64,000 bases of DNA from the NCBI GenBank assembly GCA_963082975.1, contig OY720346.1, positions 30,870,720 to 30,934,719 of the forward strand. Reading direction: 5' to 3'. The first letter of the stretch is position 1. The number at the start of each line of letters is the position of its first letter. The position numbers were made by a program, and so were the translations under genes. This document shows positions 1 to 11,605 of this stretch, one piece after another. This DNA is from Labia minor (taxonomy: Eukaryota > Arthropoda > Insecta > Dermaptera > Spongiphoridae). The notes below the pieces were generated by a model. The model was not told where the DNA came from and searched no databases. It saw nothing but the letters and a program-made list of their open reading frames with translations.

Positions 1-2239
1 AATTAGAAATAAAAAACAATAAACAAATTGTTGCAAATAAAATGTTATTAGTGTTTAGTGAATTTTGTGTTATTTATATCAATTGAAAATTGTAATAATA
101 GTAACAGGAATTAACCTACTTTATTAATTTATGCAATTAATTATTTGTTTGATATATATGCATAATTTATGTCAGGAATGGTCATGAATGTTGTCAATGA
201 ACGAGACATCGTATACCGTAAAATTCAAATCTCGATTTCTATTTAATAAGATACATGTTTCATACAAATCTTAAACATTATGTTATGTATGATTTGTTAA
301 TATTAGGAAATACATTTAAAAGAAGAGAAAATACAAATCAACTACAGTGAAACTGTAGGGTTCCGAGCGTAACTCTTCTCACGGGTTACGAGTTGCGTGA
401 GCGCTTTTCTTTTGGCGGGAATTTCTTTGCCCTGTGCTTGCCTTTGATCAGCAACATTGTACTAAGAACTCAGCCACAGCATGACAGGGTGTCGAAAGAA
501 GAACACTCAACTGCTCAACTATCGAAATATTATTGATATAATAAAATAAAAATATATTTAAATGGAGCCGGCATTAACTTAATGAAGCAGTCAGACTCAT
601 TTACCTTACGTTAGGTATATGCGTAATCTATTAAATATACATGTAAATCTTCAGGAAATAATTGGTTATTAATTAAAATAATTAATTTTATTTAATTTGA
701 ATCATTCACTATCAATAATAGATATAAAAAAAGTAAATTATTATATTTATTATATCTCTAAAGTACATACAATTGATAATTATACTTATTTTTCTTAGCT
801 ATATCTTTTTTTAAGTAGTTATTATATATCTGATTTTATAATAAGAAATAATTTTAAAAGATAATAAAGTTAGCTGATATTTTGAGAGGAGAAATAATAT
901 TAATGAAAACTCCTGTATATGCAAATTATTATAAGGTGACCAATCGTCCTTCTTTAGGGAGGGCAGTCCTCCACTTGTAAGCTCTGTCTTTCTTTCGTCA
1001 GTGTCCTTTTGTTCTTTTGGATATCTGTCCCGTGAAATATTTCAATTTGCTTCTAAAAAAAGGACAAACGTTTTCTGGACTAAGCTTTTGAACATATCCA
1101 AATTTTCTCCAAAACTTTTTTCAATTTGGTTCTAAAAACAAAAAAAGGTAATATGTCCTGATTTGATGTTTTCAAAATATGGTTACCTTATTACTATCTT
1201 AAACCTACATAAACTAAAATTACTAAATTATTTTTAATCGGTCCATTTTTAATTAAATAGAAGGAAACATGAACATTTTTTAAATATATTATTTATTAAA
1301 TGAAATTTTGAATTTAAAAAATGTACATCAAATTAAACATTAATTAAAGGCTTTTACATTTTTTTCATTATAAATTGATTTATACTACATTCAAAATAAA
1401 CTTTCCACATATATTAAATATTGTAATATATACTAAGTAAATAATGAATAGTATAATTTGATATAATACTTTAATTCCATTTTTAGATTTAATAAAATAA
1501 ATGCCAATTTAATGATTGACCTAGATACGAATATTTCAACTAGATTAAGATTCCATTTAAATCCCAAGAGAAGAAATGATTCCGATTTTTTATTTTTGTT
1601 TTTTTTTCTTTTTTTTTGTGTGTGTTCTTTTAAGACAAAATAATATCGTTGATTGAAGGGTGGTTGTCTATCTTGAGAGGCGAAATGGGAGGTGGGACAA
1701 CAATAAGGCGTCTCCCTTTTACCAAACTAAAATCACCCTAGGGCGTGGTTCCCCTTCCCTCCTTTCACCCACCCACCCACCCAATGGGTCCAAACTAATT
1801 GATAAATTTCGAGACTAAAATATCTATATAACAGTGTGTTGTAACCTTTTAATAAATTATATGTACACACATTCACTTTTACTAGGACAGAGTGGTGACC
1901 AGATTGTTTATATAGTATTTGAGATGTGTAACTGTTTTTTTTTTTTTTTTTTTTTGATTGCGTGTGAGATACAGGCACACCCAGAGAATCCTCATTCAAG
2001 GTAAAAAAATTGATAAAAGAATAATAATATCATAATGGATTATATATATAATATGTTATATTGATATGAGTTTCAAATAATAATATTTATCCTTTACAAG
2101 AAAAATACAATGTTATTATAAATGATGATTCCATTTTTAAAAATTTGTATTTATTAAAGTACAAATTCAAAATTAACATTCTTTATAGTATACCAATGAA
2201 AAGAGTTTGTTGTTATGTGCTCGAAATAATAGCTTTTTT
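1..2239. other. AT-rich spacer
   Basis: No gene seen. A GC-richer stretch at 355-520 (GGTTACGAGTTGCGTGAGCG) has no open frame that I can place. A CCCACC repeat lies at 1768-1783 and a poly(T) run at 1935-1954; the 88-codon minus frame at 1733-1999 is formed by these simple repeats. Confidence 0.5.
917..1198. mobile_element. Possible hAT-type element
   Basis: Bounded by AAGGTGACCA at the left and its near-inverse TGGTTACCTT at the right, with neighbouring ATTATTAT and ATTACTAT that could be an 8-bp duplication with one change. The interior has CAATTTGCTTCTAAAAAAAGG and CAATTTGGTTCTAAAAACA blocks like those in the hAT element at 5639. Exact ends are uncertain. Confidence 0.35.
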
Positions 2240-2400
2240 ATAGGGTGTCATGGAGTAACTTTTCACTTTGGAAGAGTTAACGGTGATCTTCTGATCTCAC
2301 TCCAAGTGACTATTTCTTATGGGTTTATGTTAAGGAAGCTGATAACAACTCTGATTGATCTACAGATTTATCATTGCTCCCTTGCATTCAGTAAAAGGTA
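2240..2400 (+). pseudogene. DDE transposase C-terminal relic
   Basis: In the plus-strand frame not chosen by ORF length, SSDLTPSDYFLWVYVKEA (from about 2293) matches the -SPDLTPCDFFLWGYLK- motif of DDE_3-type transposases found in insect and nematode genomes. No terminal repeats could be matched, so this is a fragment. Confidence 0.55.
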
Positions 2401-2992
2401 GATAGATATGCATTGTTGTGTTTGTGACATATTTGGCCATATTGAACAATGATAATGTATGGAAAACAAACTTTATATTTCCTCTTTTGATTGGTATAAA
2501 GATTCTTAATTTTGAATTTTTACATCAATAAATACGATTTTTTTTTTTAAATGAATCCATCTTTTAGAATAACCCCGTTTTATAGTTAAAATAGCCCCAA
2601 TAGACCATTTTACTGATGTATTGTATTAACATATATTGTCGTATTTTGGAGGACTTAGGAAGGTATTTTATTAGAAAAATTGGGTTGAAAAATCAGATTA
2701 AATTAATTTGGTAGCACTCTGGATAAATTTAATTAAATAAATGGTTATTGAATCCGGGACGGTTAATATGGGAAATGATAGAATTGAATAGGTTCAGATT
2801 CAAAATGCATATTTAAATTATAACTAAAAATTATGTATTTAATAAACTAAAAGAATTTATATTACAAAAATAGATAACAATAGATAGTAATTATATGAAA
2901 TTGAATGGTACCGTTAAAATAGAAATATAAATTAAATGAAATTTAAATTAAATTTCATTTAATTTATATTTAGCAATTGCAAATTATTATTA

Positions 2993-3150
2993 ATTACCAA
3001 GGATCGACCACTTACTGGTAGGAACATCGCGTGGGCAGTAGCATTTCTCAAAAAGGGGTTGTGGATGGATGTTCTTCCTGCCAGGGAAAATGTTGTCTCC
3101 TCCTCCAATTCCTGATCAAGACTGACTAAAAATGTAGATATTCATCATCC
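2993..3150 (+). pseudogene. Tc1-type transposase DNA-binding fragment
   Basis: The plus-strand frame ITKDRPLTGRNIAWAVAFLK, then KGLWMDVLPARENVVSSSNS and a stop, followed by SRLTK, has the spacing of the paired helix-turn-helix of Tc1 transposases (..LTGR..A.A..L..G.....VA......S.S.VSRL). Isolated and short; it lies just upstream of the mariner relic at 3230. Alternative: chance, as there are no flanking repeats. Confidence 0.4.
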
Positions 3151-3229
3151 CCTCCAATACCATGCCATTTTAAATGCACAACGTATATTTTATGAAAGTG
3201 AAAAACAATATTTTATTCAAAATAATTTC

Positions 3230-3795
3230 CTTTGTTAGAAATACAGCCCTCCCATCTCACTGGCAATCGGTGAATCTCTCTTCAAAAAAATGTTTCCTCT
3301 TTTGAGGTAAATCAGCCTTCAAGCCATTTCTCAACGAAGCGTTGTTGAGCCAACGAGTGCCCCATCGAGGCAAACAAATAGTAATCAGATGGAGCTAAAG
3401 TGTGGCGAATAAACCGCATGGGAAAGAATTTCTCAACAAAATGTTTCAAAGGTTTCCTTCGTCTGACTCGAAGTGTTGGACGGTGCGTTGTTATACAACA
3501 AAATGATTTTTTGGTATTTTGGTCTTTTTTGACTTAACACTTGGTTCAATTTCATCATTTGTTGTTTGTACCGTTCAGTATTGACAGTTTCGCCTGGTTT
3601 GAGCAACTAATAATAGATAATGCCCTTGTTGGGCGACCGATCAAGTTCTTCGTTTTTAATATCAAAATATCTGCTTTTGAATTTTCTAAACTACTCTTTA
3701 CACTGTGTTTTGCTAAGAGCATCTTCGCCATAAGCTTCCACAAGCATTTGGTGGAATTCTGCACCAGTTTTCTTCAAATGATAACTAAAAATCAA
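3230..3795 (-). pseudogene. Deleted and decayed mariner transposase
   Basis: On the minus strand the helix-turn-helix part (GAEFHQMLVEAYGEDALS, with shifts between frames) is followed directly by the late catalytic region (GETVNTERYKQQMMKLN, ILLYNNAPSNTS, AVYSPHFSS, GALVGSTTLR). The centre, with the first catalytic Asp, is missing, and the second Asp is Asn (YNNAP). Several stops and shifts. This is the same kind of central deletion as in the copy at 49345-50242, though from a different mariner lineage. Confidence 0.75.
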
Positions 3796-3829
3796 TCGCT
3801 ATTTCGATATTAAAAGATATGTTGCGGGT

Positions 3830-5630
3830 TGTTAATTAAAAATTTTTAAATTCAAAATATTCTACACACAAAACCAAAACAAACAAAGTCAATTACTCGT
3901 CTGTATGGTCTGACCGCTAGGAGACTTCTAGAATAAGGGCGGTTACATATGCATACACCTAATATATATAATGTAATTTCATATTAAACTATTTTTCAAA
4001 GTGAATTTTTATATTTTTTATTTATTTTGAATTTATTTTATAAATTTTAAAATAACAATATTTTTTATGAAATATACATATGTTATACATACATACCGAT
4101 CAAGAAAAGCAAAATCAAGATTGAGAGGATCCATTGGATTGATTTATGTATTGATAAGTTGAAATTAAATACTTTTAAATAAAAGATAAATAATCATTAT
4201 AATTAAATAAGGTAATATTTTCCCTTACTAAATATTTAATATAATATTTATATACCTTAATTATTATTTTTAACCAAACAGAGTAGACTCTAGACACAAC
4301 AACTTCTATTAAATCAAGTTAAGTCAAAACCTATATATTAATATAAGTATATTGATTTTTTTTTATAAATAATTACTTATTAATTATATAGATTTTTTTG
4401 TCCGAGTTACGTTAAATTATTAATTGTAGATTTGGAAGGGGATTTAATGTAATTTTACTAAAATGTCTAAGACTTTTGTGATGACAACCAAAGATTTTGT
4501 GTTACTATTATCTGAAATTCCATAAATAGATTTTTATATATATACAGATTGTCTAAAAATGTATTAATTAAAAATTTAATTGACCTCCTTAGTCAAACTT
4601 CACCTCCCACTTCCCACTTTAGTATTAGTTAGATGAAATTTAATGAAAAAATGTTTTATTCCATAATATCATTGTGAAATGATTAGAATAATCTAAAATG
4701 ATAATTGGTGGTTTTCTTGAATTTTGGAGTTTATTATAATGAATTATGATAAAAAAAAAATTAACTATTTTTGGTAATACTATAATTGAGTTGAAAAGTG
4801 GTTTGGGCCCATCTGTTTTAGTGATCTCAAAATTGTTTATATCAGATACGAGTGGATTGATTGACTGTTTTCAGAAAAGAGAAAGAAAAAAAAAAGAGAG
4901 AGAGATCTGTTCGGAAGTGAATCATCCCATTTCAATAGGCCTTGAGCAAAATTTAGCAGGATTTAGGGCGTGTTTATTATTATTAAATACGTCAGATGTC
5001 TTCTCCCTTGACAATTTTTCTTTGCTCACATCAAATCCCTTTTCAAGAGGTACTCCCATCCTACATCGCTCTCTCTCTCTCTCTCTCTCTTCCTCTCTTT
5101 AATTAAAATGACCTTGCTCAAAGAAATTTTTTTATTTTAAATCAAAAACTACTTCTTCTTTGATCAGTTAAGAAACTTTTTTTGACATTAGTGGAACGGA
5201 AAGTTTCATTTAATTTGTTTCAAAAAGTAAATTTATTAAAATTAAGAAAAAAATATTAAAATCAGAAATGTAATATGTATGTTACTTAAAAGAGCATACA
5301 AAATAAAACATACTCTCATTTAAAACTTGATTGAGAAATGTTCGATGGATTATCATTTAACTATTCTTCATCAAAACATAAATAGATAAATAATATTACC
5401 TTTAAAAAGAGAAAATTCCATATTCTACTATAATTTATTGAATTGTGCCGTATAAATTGTATAATGGTGGTTTCGGATATAAAAATGGTATTTTTAAATT
5501 TTATTACAAACACCATTGAAATATATCATCCTATTCAATTACTTACAAAACCTTTTCTTTTTCAATGCCAACATCATTTAATTTAATTTAATTATTTTAA
5601 ATTTTTCAAAATTGCTTATTTACTTAAATC
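3830..5630. other. AT-rich spacer
   Basis: No gene seen. The 118-codon plus frame at 4746-5102 is low-complexity (K/E-rich, then S/L from a CT run) and has no family features, so I do not call it. Confidence 0.5.
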
Positions 5631-5638
5631 CTCTAAAA

Positions 5639-6017
5639 CAGTGATTCTTAACCTGGGCGATATCGTCCCCTGGGGGACGATCGACATCTTAAAGGGGGCG
5701 ATTATTTGACTATACGATTTTGGGGGGCGAAATCATTTTCAACTCTAAAAAAAAGGTAAGATGATTTTGCGAACATGCTTTTTAAACATTTCCTCTTTTT
5801 TCAATTTTTTTCAATATGGTTCTAAAAAAAGGTCAGATGATTTTGCTATCAGGTTCTGAAACTCGATTTTTCAATATGGCTCTAAGTATCACCTAGTGTA
5901 CCTACCTTATATTAGGGATTATCATGCAATTTTTATCTGTAAAAATTTATAGGGGGGCGAATTAAGAAGCGGGTCTTACAAAGGTGGCGTTTGGTCCAAA
6001 AAGGTTGAGAAACACTA
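5639..6017. mobile_element. hAT-type non-autonomous element with 8-bp target duplication
   Basis: Ends CAGTGATTCTTAACCTGG and, inverted, TAGTGTTTCTCAACCTTT, flanked by the exact 8-bp duplication CTCTAAAA (5631-5638 and 6018-6025). Length 379 bp, no coding capacity. It holds three related blocks around TCAATATGGTTCTAA/TTCAATATGGCTCTAA; the last, with AGTATCACCTAGTGT, is shared with the element near 59195-59645. Confidence 0.88.
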
Positions 6018-6585
6018 CTCTAAAAAAATTGTAACTTTCATAATTAAAATATAATTTTATAAAGTCATGTATTATTTCATATATATTTTATACTATCGTA
6101 GATGGATTTAAATCTCTGTGAGTTTGATTTAAACTGTATCAATTTATACAAAACAATTTTTATTTTCAAAAAAAAAAAAATTAAAATTATTTACATCAAC
6201 GAATAGTAGATTTTATTTTCATCCTCTAAGATATGTTATATATTTAGAATCTAAATAAACGAATTTTACAATCTAAATAAAATATTTTCATCTTACAGTT
6301 TCAGTTACATAATCATGAAGGTTTCTTTCTCTCTCTCATAATTAATTTCATTCTCTCTCTACCAGATATGTCAAAGACAAGGTCTAGGTCTAGCAGGAGC
6401 ATAAATGGAATTGTATGTAAACAATTGGTTACGCCTTTAATTTTATTTATATGTATACATATACATAAATTATATATTTATTTATAAACTATGTTATTTA
6501 ATTTCAATACACAAGAATTAATAGTAGAGTGATCAAACTATTTAAATATCAAGTGTTTGAAATGTTATAAGTAATTATAAATTTA

Positions 6586-6845
6586 CATGGCAGGTCAATA
6601 AGTCCGTGACTTTGTAAATGAAACACAGGTTTTAGGATAAAAAATTATTTTATTTTTTAACGTTCAAAGTTTCTCCAATATTTTTATCGCTTTGAAAAAT
6701 AAGATTTATCGAGGACATTTTTGGTGCCGATTCACCCCGAGAAACTCACTGTTTTGACTGCTGTTTGTTCTCTGTTGTGTCGTGGTGGATACATGTTCAA
6801 ACAAAAACTAAAAGAGCCAATTGGTTCAAATTTCGGCAGGCCTCG
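6586..6845. mobile_element. Deleted mariner, family with GTCAATAA-type ends (copy 3, short)
   Basis: The left end reads GGCAGGTCAATAAGTCCGTG; the right end is a worn GGCAGGCCTCG before TA at 6846-6847. At 260 bp it is the shortest of the three copies and shares GCCGATTCACCCCGAGAAAC and the CAATTGGTTCAAATTTCG block with the others. Confidence 0.75.
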
Positions 6846-8540
6846 TATCATACACATTTTGATTTTGTTTTAAAACTGGATAAAAACATTTTTTTTTTAA
6901 TATGTTAGGAAATTATTTTTGTATTTTTTATTTTCTCAAAATATATTCAAAGAATAATTGATTTTATTCTCAAATCTTGTGATTTTTACTTTTTCTATTT
7001 AAATTATACAACAAAATTATAAAATTTATACACATTTATACAGTGATGTATTGGTAAAATAAGAAGTAAGGGAACATATAGTGGGAGCAAAAAAAGTCCT
7101 ATTTTCAGCAAACTATTCTTTTCCATATATGTTTTAATTTTTTCTTATTCTTACTATCTACTATGCAAAAAATTAACGAACACAAAAAAAGAAATTCTAA
7201 CAGTTGATTTAAGTGGGAATTGTCGAGACATGAAAAAGTACTGGAACGCGTTCCGGTTCTGAAAAAAGGTAAGGGAACGTCGTTCCCCGCGTTCCCCTCC
7301 CACCACTGCATTTATATTCATGAAATTAATCTCCCGTTTTGATTAAAAACTCAATAAAAAAAATAATAACTCTTAATTTTCGAATACAAAGTACAATTAA
7401 ATAAACTAGATAAAAAGAAAAAAAAACATTTTAAATTTCAATTAATAAATCATATAAAATTAATTATTTTTTTATGATTGTATTTAATTATTTAATTATT
7501 ATTATTAATTGATAATAAACATACACTATTTAATTAAATTCGCAAAAATTAACTTTTAAAAAATAAACATTCATATTAAAAAAAGAATTATGTTGAATTT
7601 AAAACATATATTCATTAAGAGCATTAAATGTTTATTGTATAAACATTATATAATATATAATTTCAAAGTTTTCAATTATTTGCTTCTTGTATAAATTTAA
7701 AAATTAAGAAATTATATGTATTAATTTTATGGGATATCATAAATGAAAGTAGTGTGATGCTCCTTCAGTATATGTGCTCTAACTTCAGTTTATTTTAAAA
7801 TTCTTTGCCTTCATAATCAATTCAGAGTGAGTCACACACATTTTATAAACAAAATAACTTTCTTCAAGAGAGTGGATTCTATAATTATTTCTATAAAAAT
7901 GTAAGTAGAGAATAAAAAAAATTAGAAAGATAAAAATCCTTAAGATGATTAATCTAAATGTAGTTTAGGAATAAGATCACTTTTGAAGATCATTTTAGAA
8001 AAATTATATGTATTGGTTCACTTGAGTATCTAATAAATCATCAATTCTTTCCAAAATTTTATTTAAATTACTTTTAAAAATAACTATTTACCTTTTGTCG
8101 TAAGAAGATAAAAATCGTAAAAAAAGTATAAATGCATTTTGTGTTATTTTAGTTTTCAAGGCCAATAAAAATTAAAGAAGTTGGTACAATTGGCAATTTC
8201 TTATTTGTAAAAATAATCGATCAGAGAATATCCATTAAGTTCGTAAAAACGCACAGAATTTAGGCTTTTGAATAAGAAAATTAAAATTCTAAAATTTGTG
8301 AAAAGAGATAAGATCTTCCTTACTAGGCAACATTGGTAATATTTTTTCGATAATTATGAAAACATGTTAACTTTCGATTGCAGAAGAATTTAATTTAGAA
8401 ATTTAAAAATATCACTCGGAAATCATATATCATTATAATCAACCAATATTATAAGACCGTTAATTTTTCAAAAGATCCTAATAATTTTTGTAAGTTAATT
8501 CTTGGTTGTATTTTGAGATTGAAATCCCAAAACTCTATTG

Positions 8541-8622
8541 AAAGACCCCTCGAAGTCAGAGAGGCAATAAACTTGACTCTTAACCTCGTGATCTCTGGTT
8601 CAAGTTTCATGTCAGCCTAAGT
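8541..8622 (+). repeat. tRNA-like (Lys-like) SINE or pseudo-tRNA
   Basis: The segment contains GACTCTTAACCTCGTGATCT and GGTTCAAGTTTC, resembling the anticodon arm (CTT) and B box of a tRNA-Lys, but the 5' half does not make a good D-arm and no acceptor stem closes. It is more likely tRNA-derived repeat than a working tRNA. Confidence 0.3.
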
Positions 8623-9168
8623 GATGAAAATTGGGAAGTTAGTTGATATATAAAAAATAGCGCCTCCAATCAAGAAAATAAAGAGAAAGGTTGAGAGGAT
8701 CTGTGTTACAGATCAAACAACACCTTTACCCAACTTAGGCTGCAATCGACCTGATAGACGATGTCCTTTTATAGGATGTACAAAAGTTAAGCGTTAAAAG
8801 TTTATTGAAAATGGCACCAAAATTATATAAATAATAATAAAAAATTGGAAATTAAATTTAACAAAAAGATAAATAACGGTAATTACATGTTACAGATCAC
8901 AATATACTGGTAAATGAAGTATTTGACCTCTACTCCTAACCAAATTTCGATAGTAATACATAATGGATAGTGAATAACTGAAAATAGTGTCGAATAGAAA
9001 TAGACGATATTACTTGGATTAATCTTATTATGCTAGCTAAAATTGTTTGTTTGTATTATTGAGGACCCCAGTTCCATTCATTTTAATCAGATTGATGCAA
9101 TGATGCAACATTTAATAATTGTAATAAATAATTAAAGAATTGTATATCAATATTTTTTAAAGGGTCGA

Positions 9169-9272
9169 GCGAGAGCTCGGTGTCCCAGGTATTAATATTA
9201 CCAGCCAAACCAATAATAATGAATCATTTTTGTTTAACTTAATTACTGAGCCGAGGCTCGGGGTCCCAGTAC
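9169..9272 (+). repeat. Pair of short GC hairpins with shared GTCCCAG tail
   Basis: GAGCGAGAGCTCGGTGTCCCAG (split here as a hairpin GAGC/GCTC plus tail) at about 9168-9189 is repeated as GAGCCGAGGCTCGGGGTCCC + AG near 9250-9271. Both form short hairpins followed by the same tail, and they stand out as GC-rich in AT-rich spacer. Function unknown. Confidence 0.4.
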
Positions 9273-10781
9273 TTTATATATAATTAAATATAAATTTAAA
9301 GGAATATATAAACGAAAGTTTATAAAAGCTCAATATCTCATAAAAGAATAAAGATCAACAACAAAACTCATTGCTTTTGCTCATTTATTTATTTATTTCT
9401 TTATGTGCAACACGAACCACCTGTCTGTCAATAATCGGTAAATCAGGCAGACAAAAAAGAAAAAAAATCAATTATATTGAAAATGTTCCTAAGGAATAAT
9501 TAATTGTTCTGAATAAGAGAAACAAAACGGCTATTGACCCTGAATGATAAAATAGAAAAAGGAAAAGTAGAAATGGTGAAATAATAATACATTTTAAATT
9601 ATTGCATTTCAGAAAAGGTATCAATTGTTCCATCAAAATGCAAACAAACAAGAATATATTAAATAAAATGGCATTTTTTTTTATTTCATTTAATTATGTA
9701 TTGTGCAAATTGTAATTCGACTATAACAGCAAGAAAATTTAATTGTATGATCAATATATATATATATATCTTTTTATGCCAGCATACTAATCTTTCTTCA
9801 ACTTGAATTAAATGGTTAATTAATTCAGTTAATAAAATCAATCTCAAATTTACAGAAGAAGTAAAAAAGAGAGAGAGAAAGAGAAAAAAAATAATAAATG
9901 AGTTTATTTATTTATTATTAAGATTTTATTTAGTTTAATGAAAAGTTAAAATTAAAAGCTCTTATTATTTGTTTTTTTTTTTTGACATTTCATTAAGGAC
10001 AATTTATTTTATTTGGACAAAACAATTTAATTATTTTTTCCAACAAGATAAGACTACATTTTTCTTTTTCTGCCTAATAAATATATTTTATTTCTAAAAA
10101 GCAAAAAAAAAACGAACAAATAGTAATATATCTTGATAGGGTCATTGCAAATAAATAATTAATGTGAGTAAAGAAACAGAATTAATTAAAAATATCTATT
10201 AAAATAGTATTTCTTGTTTTTTTTTATTATTGGTATTAGTAGTAAGGCAATTTATAACATTTGAAGATGGTTGTTCAACAAAGTACAAGGAGAAGGGAGT
10301 GAATAAGGGAGTTCAAAGTAGAGATAGGCGAAAAGGCTCTCATTCATTCTAGGCATTTTTTTCACATTGTAATTGAAAATTTCTACAATAAGATTAAATT
10401 CCAATCTAAGACTACAGAACTATGACATTTAACTCGAAGAAATGCTAGTCTCAATAAGTAAGAAAAGTTTTTTGAAGAGTAAGGAGGTATTCGGTTGTAG
10501 AGGCCAAGAACTTTCGAGTTGAGTATTAGATAGATAAGTTAGAATATATAATTTCGCTTTACAAATTCAAACAAACATAAAAAACAAAAAACATGTGAAT
10601 ATGTGGTCATTGAGTGTTCATAAAAAATTAAATAAACACTTTAAATTAAAAAGAAAGACATAAAATATATAAATAGAACATTATTTTTAAATATTTAGAT
10701 TTATTTTAATGAATCAATCTATTAAAAATGTATATAAATAACTATACCTATATATATATATGTATATATTTATATACTAGA

Positions 10782-11605
10782 TTGTTCAATAAGTTCGCGG
10801 AACGGAAATGAAGAAACCAATTTTTATTTGTAAAAATGACTATATTTTTCAGCGTAGTTTCCCTCAACTTCAATACACTTATACCAAGGTCTTCTAATTT
10901 ATGGATGGATCCCTTGACTGTAGTGGTTTTCCGGCAGCTCTACAAAAAATCCCTCCACGGCAGCTATTCGTTTGAAGAAAATCGTTTTCCACGGAGATAT
11001 TGTTTGATGTGTGGGAAATGCCAGAAGTCGGAGGGAGCCAAACCTGACAAAGACTGAATGTTGCAACAATTGGTACTTCAATTCAGTTATTTTAGCAATT
11101 TTTTGTGTGCATAGGTGCGTTATCTTGGTGGAAAATGATTTTCTTCTTTTGTAATCCTGATCTTCTCTCTCGAATATTTTCGTCTAATTGATTCAAAAGG
11201 TTACAATAATAATCCGAATTGATTGTTTTGCAATCTATAAGCAAAATTCCTTTGGCATCCCAAAAAACTGATGCTAACACCTTATTGGCTGTTTTTTGCA
11301 CACAAACTCGCTTCGACGCCGTAGAGCCGGGTTCACACAACTCCTTAGTCTCCTGTTTTGATTCAGGATCATGATGGAAGACCCAAGTCTCATCCATTGT
11401 GATAAATCGAGGGATAAAATCGCTTTTATTCTTCTTAAAACGTTCGAAATGTTGCTGGCAAAGTCGCACTCGAATGTGTTTTTTCTCCATCGTTAGAGAA
11501 TTCGGCACCCATTTTACACATAGTTTTTTGAAACTCAAATTAACACTCAAAATATTGCTCACTATGTCCAATGAAATGCCTAAAGCCTCTGCGTCGAAGT
11601 TTTAA
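10782..11605 (-). pseudogene. 5'-truncated mariner transposase
   Basis: A 159-codon minus-strand frame (11092-11571) covers the middle of a mariner transposase with MDETWVFHHDPESK and the FHQDNAP motif, both with catalytic Asp. After a stop and a frameshift, the C-terminal part continues as GLAPSDFWHFPHIKQYLRGK down to about 10960, and the element ends near 10782 with a mariner-like terminal sequence (TTGTTCAATAAGTTCGCGG). The N-terminal third and the other terminal repeat are missing: beyond 11605 the sequence changes to plain AT-rich DNA. Confidence 0.88.

Larger units (their letters stand above)
6850..10780. other. AT-rich spacer
   Basis: Apart from the tRNA-like segment and the hairpin pair listed separately I see only AT-rich DNA. 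The 68-codon frame at 7105-7311 is not supported. Confidence 0.5.

Noticed and set aside
3000..3130. Minus-strand exon with ACCA/GTAAGT donor and TTTTTAG acceptor
   Set aside because: The plus-strand Tc1 helix-turn-helix reading explains the sequence better; the donor is probably chance.
4746..5102. 118-codon plus-strand frame
   Set aside because: Low-complexity translation of purine and pyrimidine runs; no family motif.
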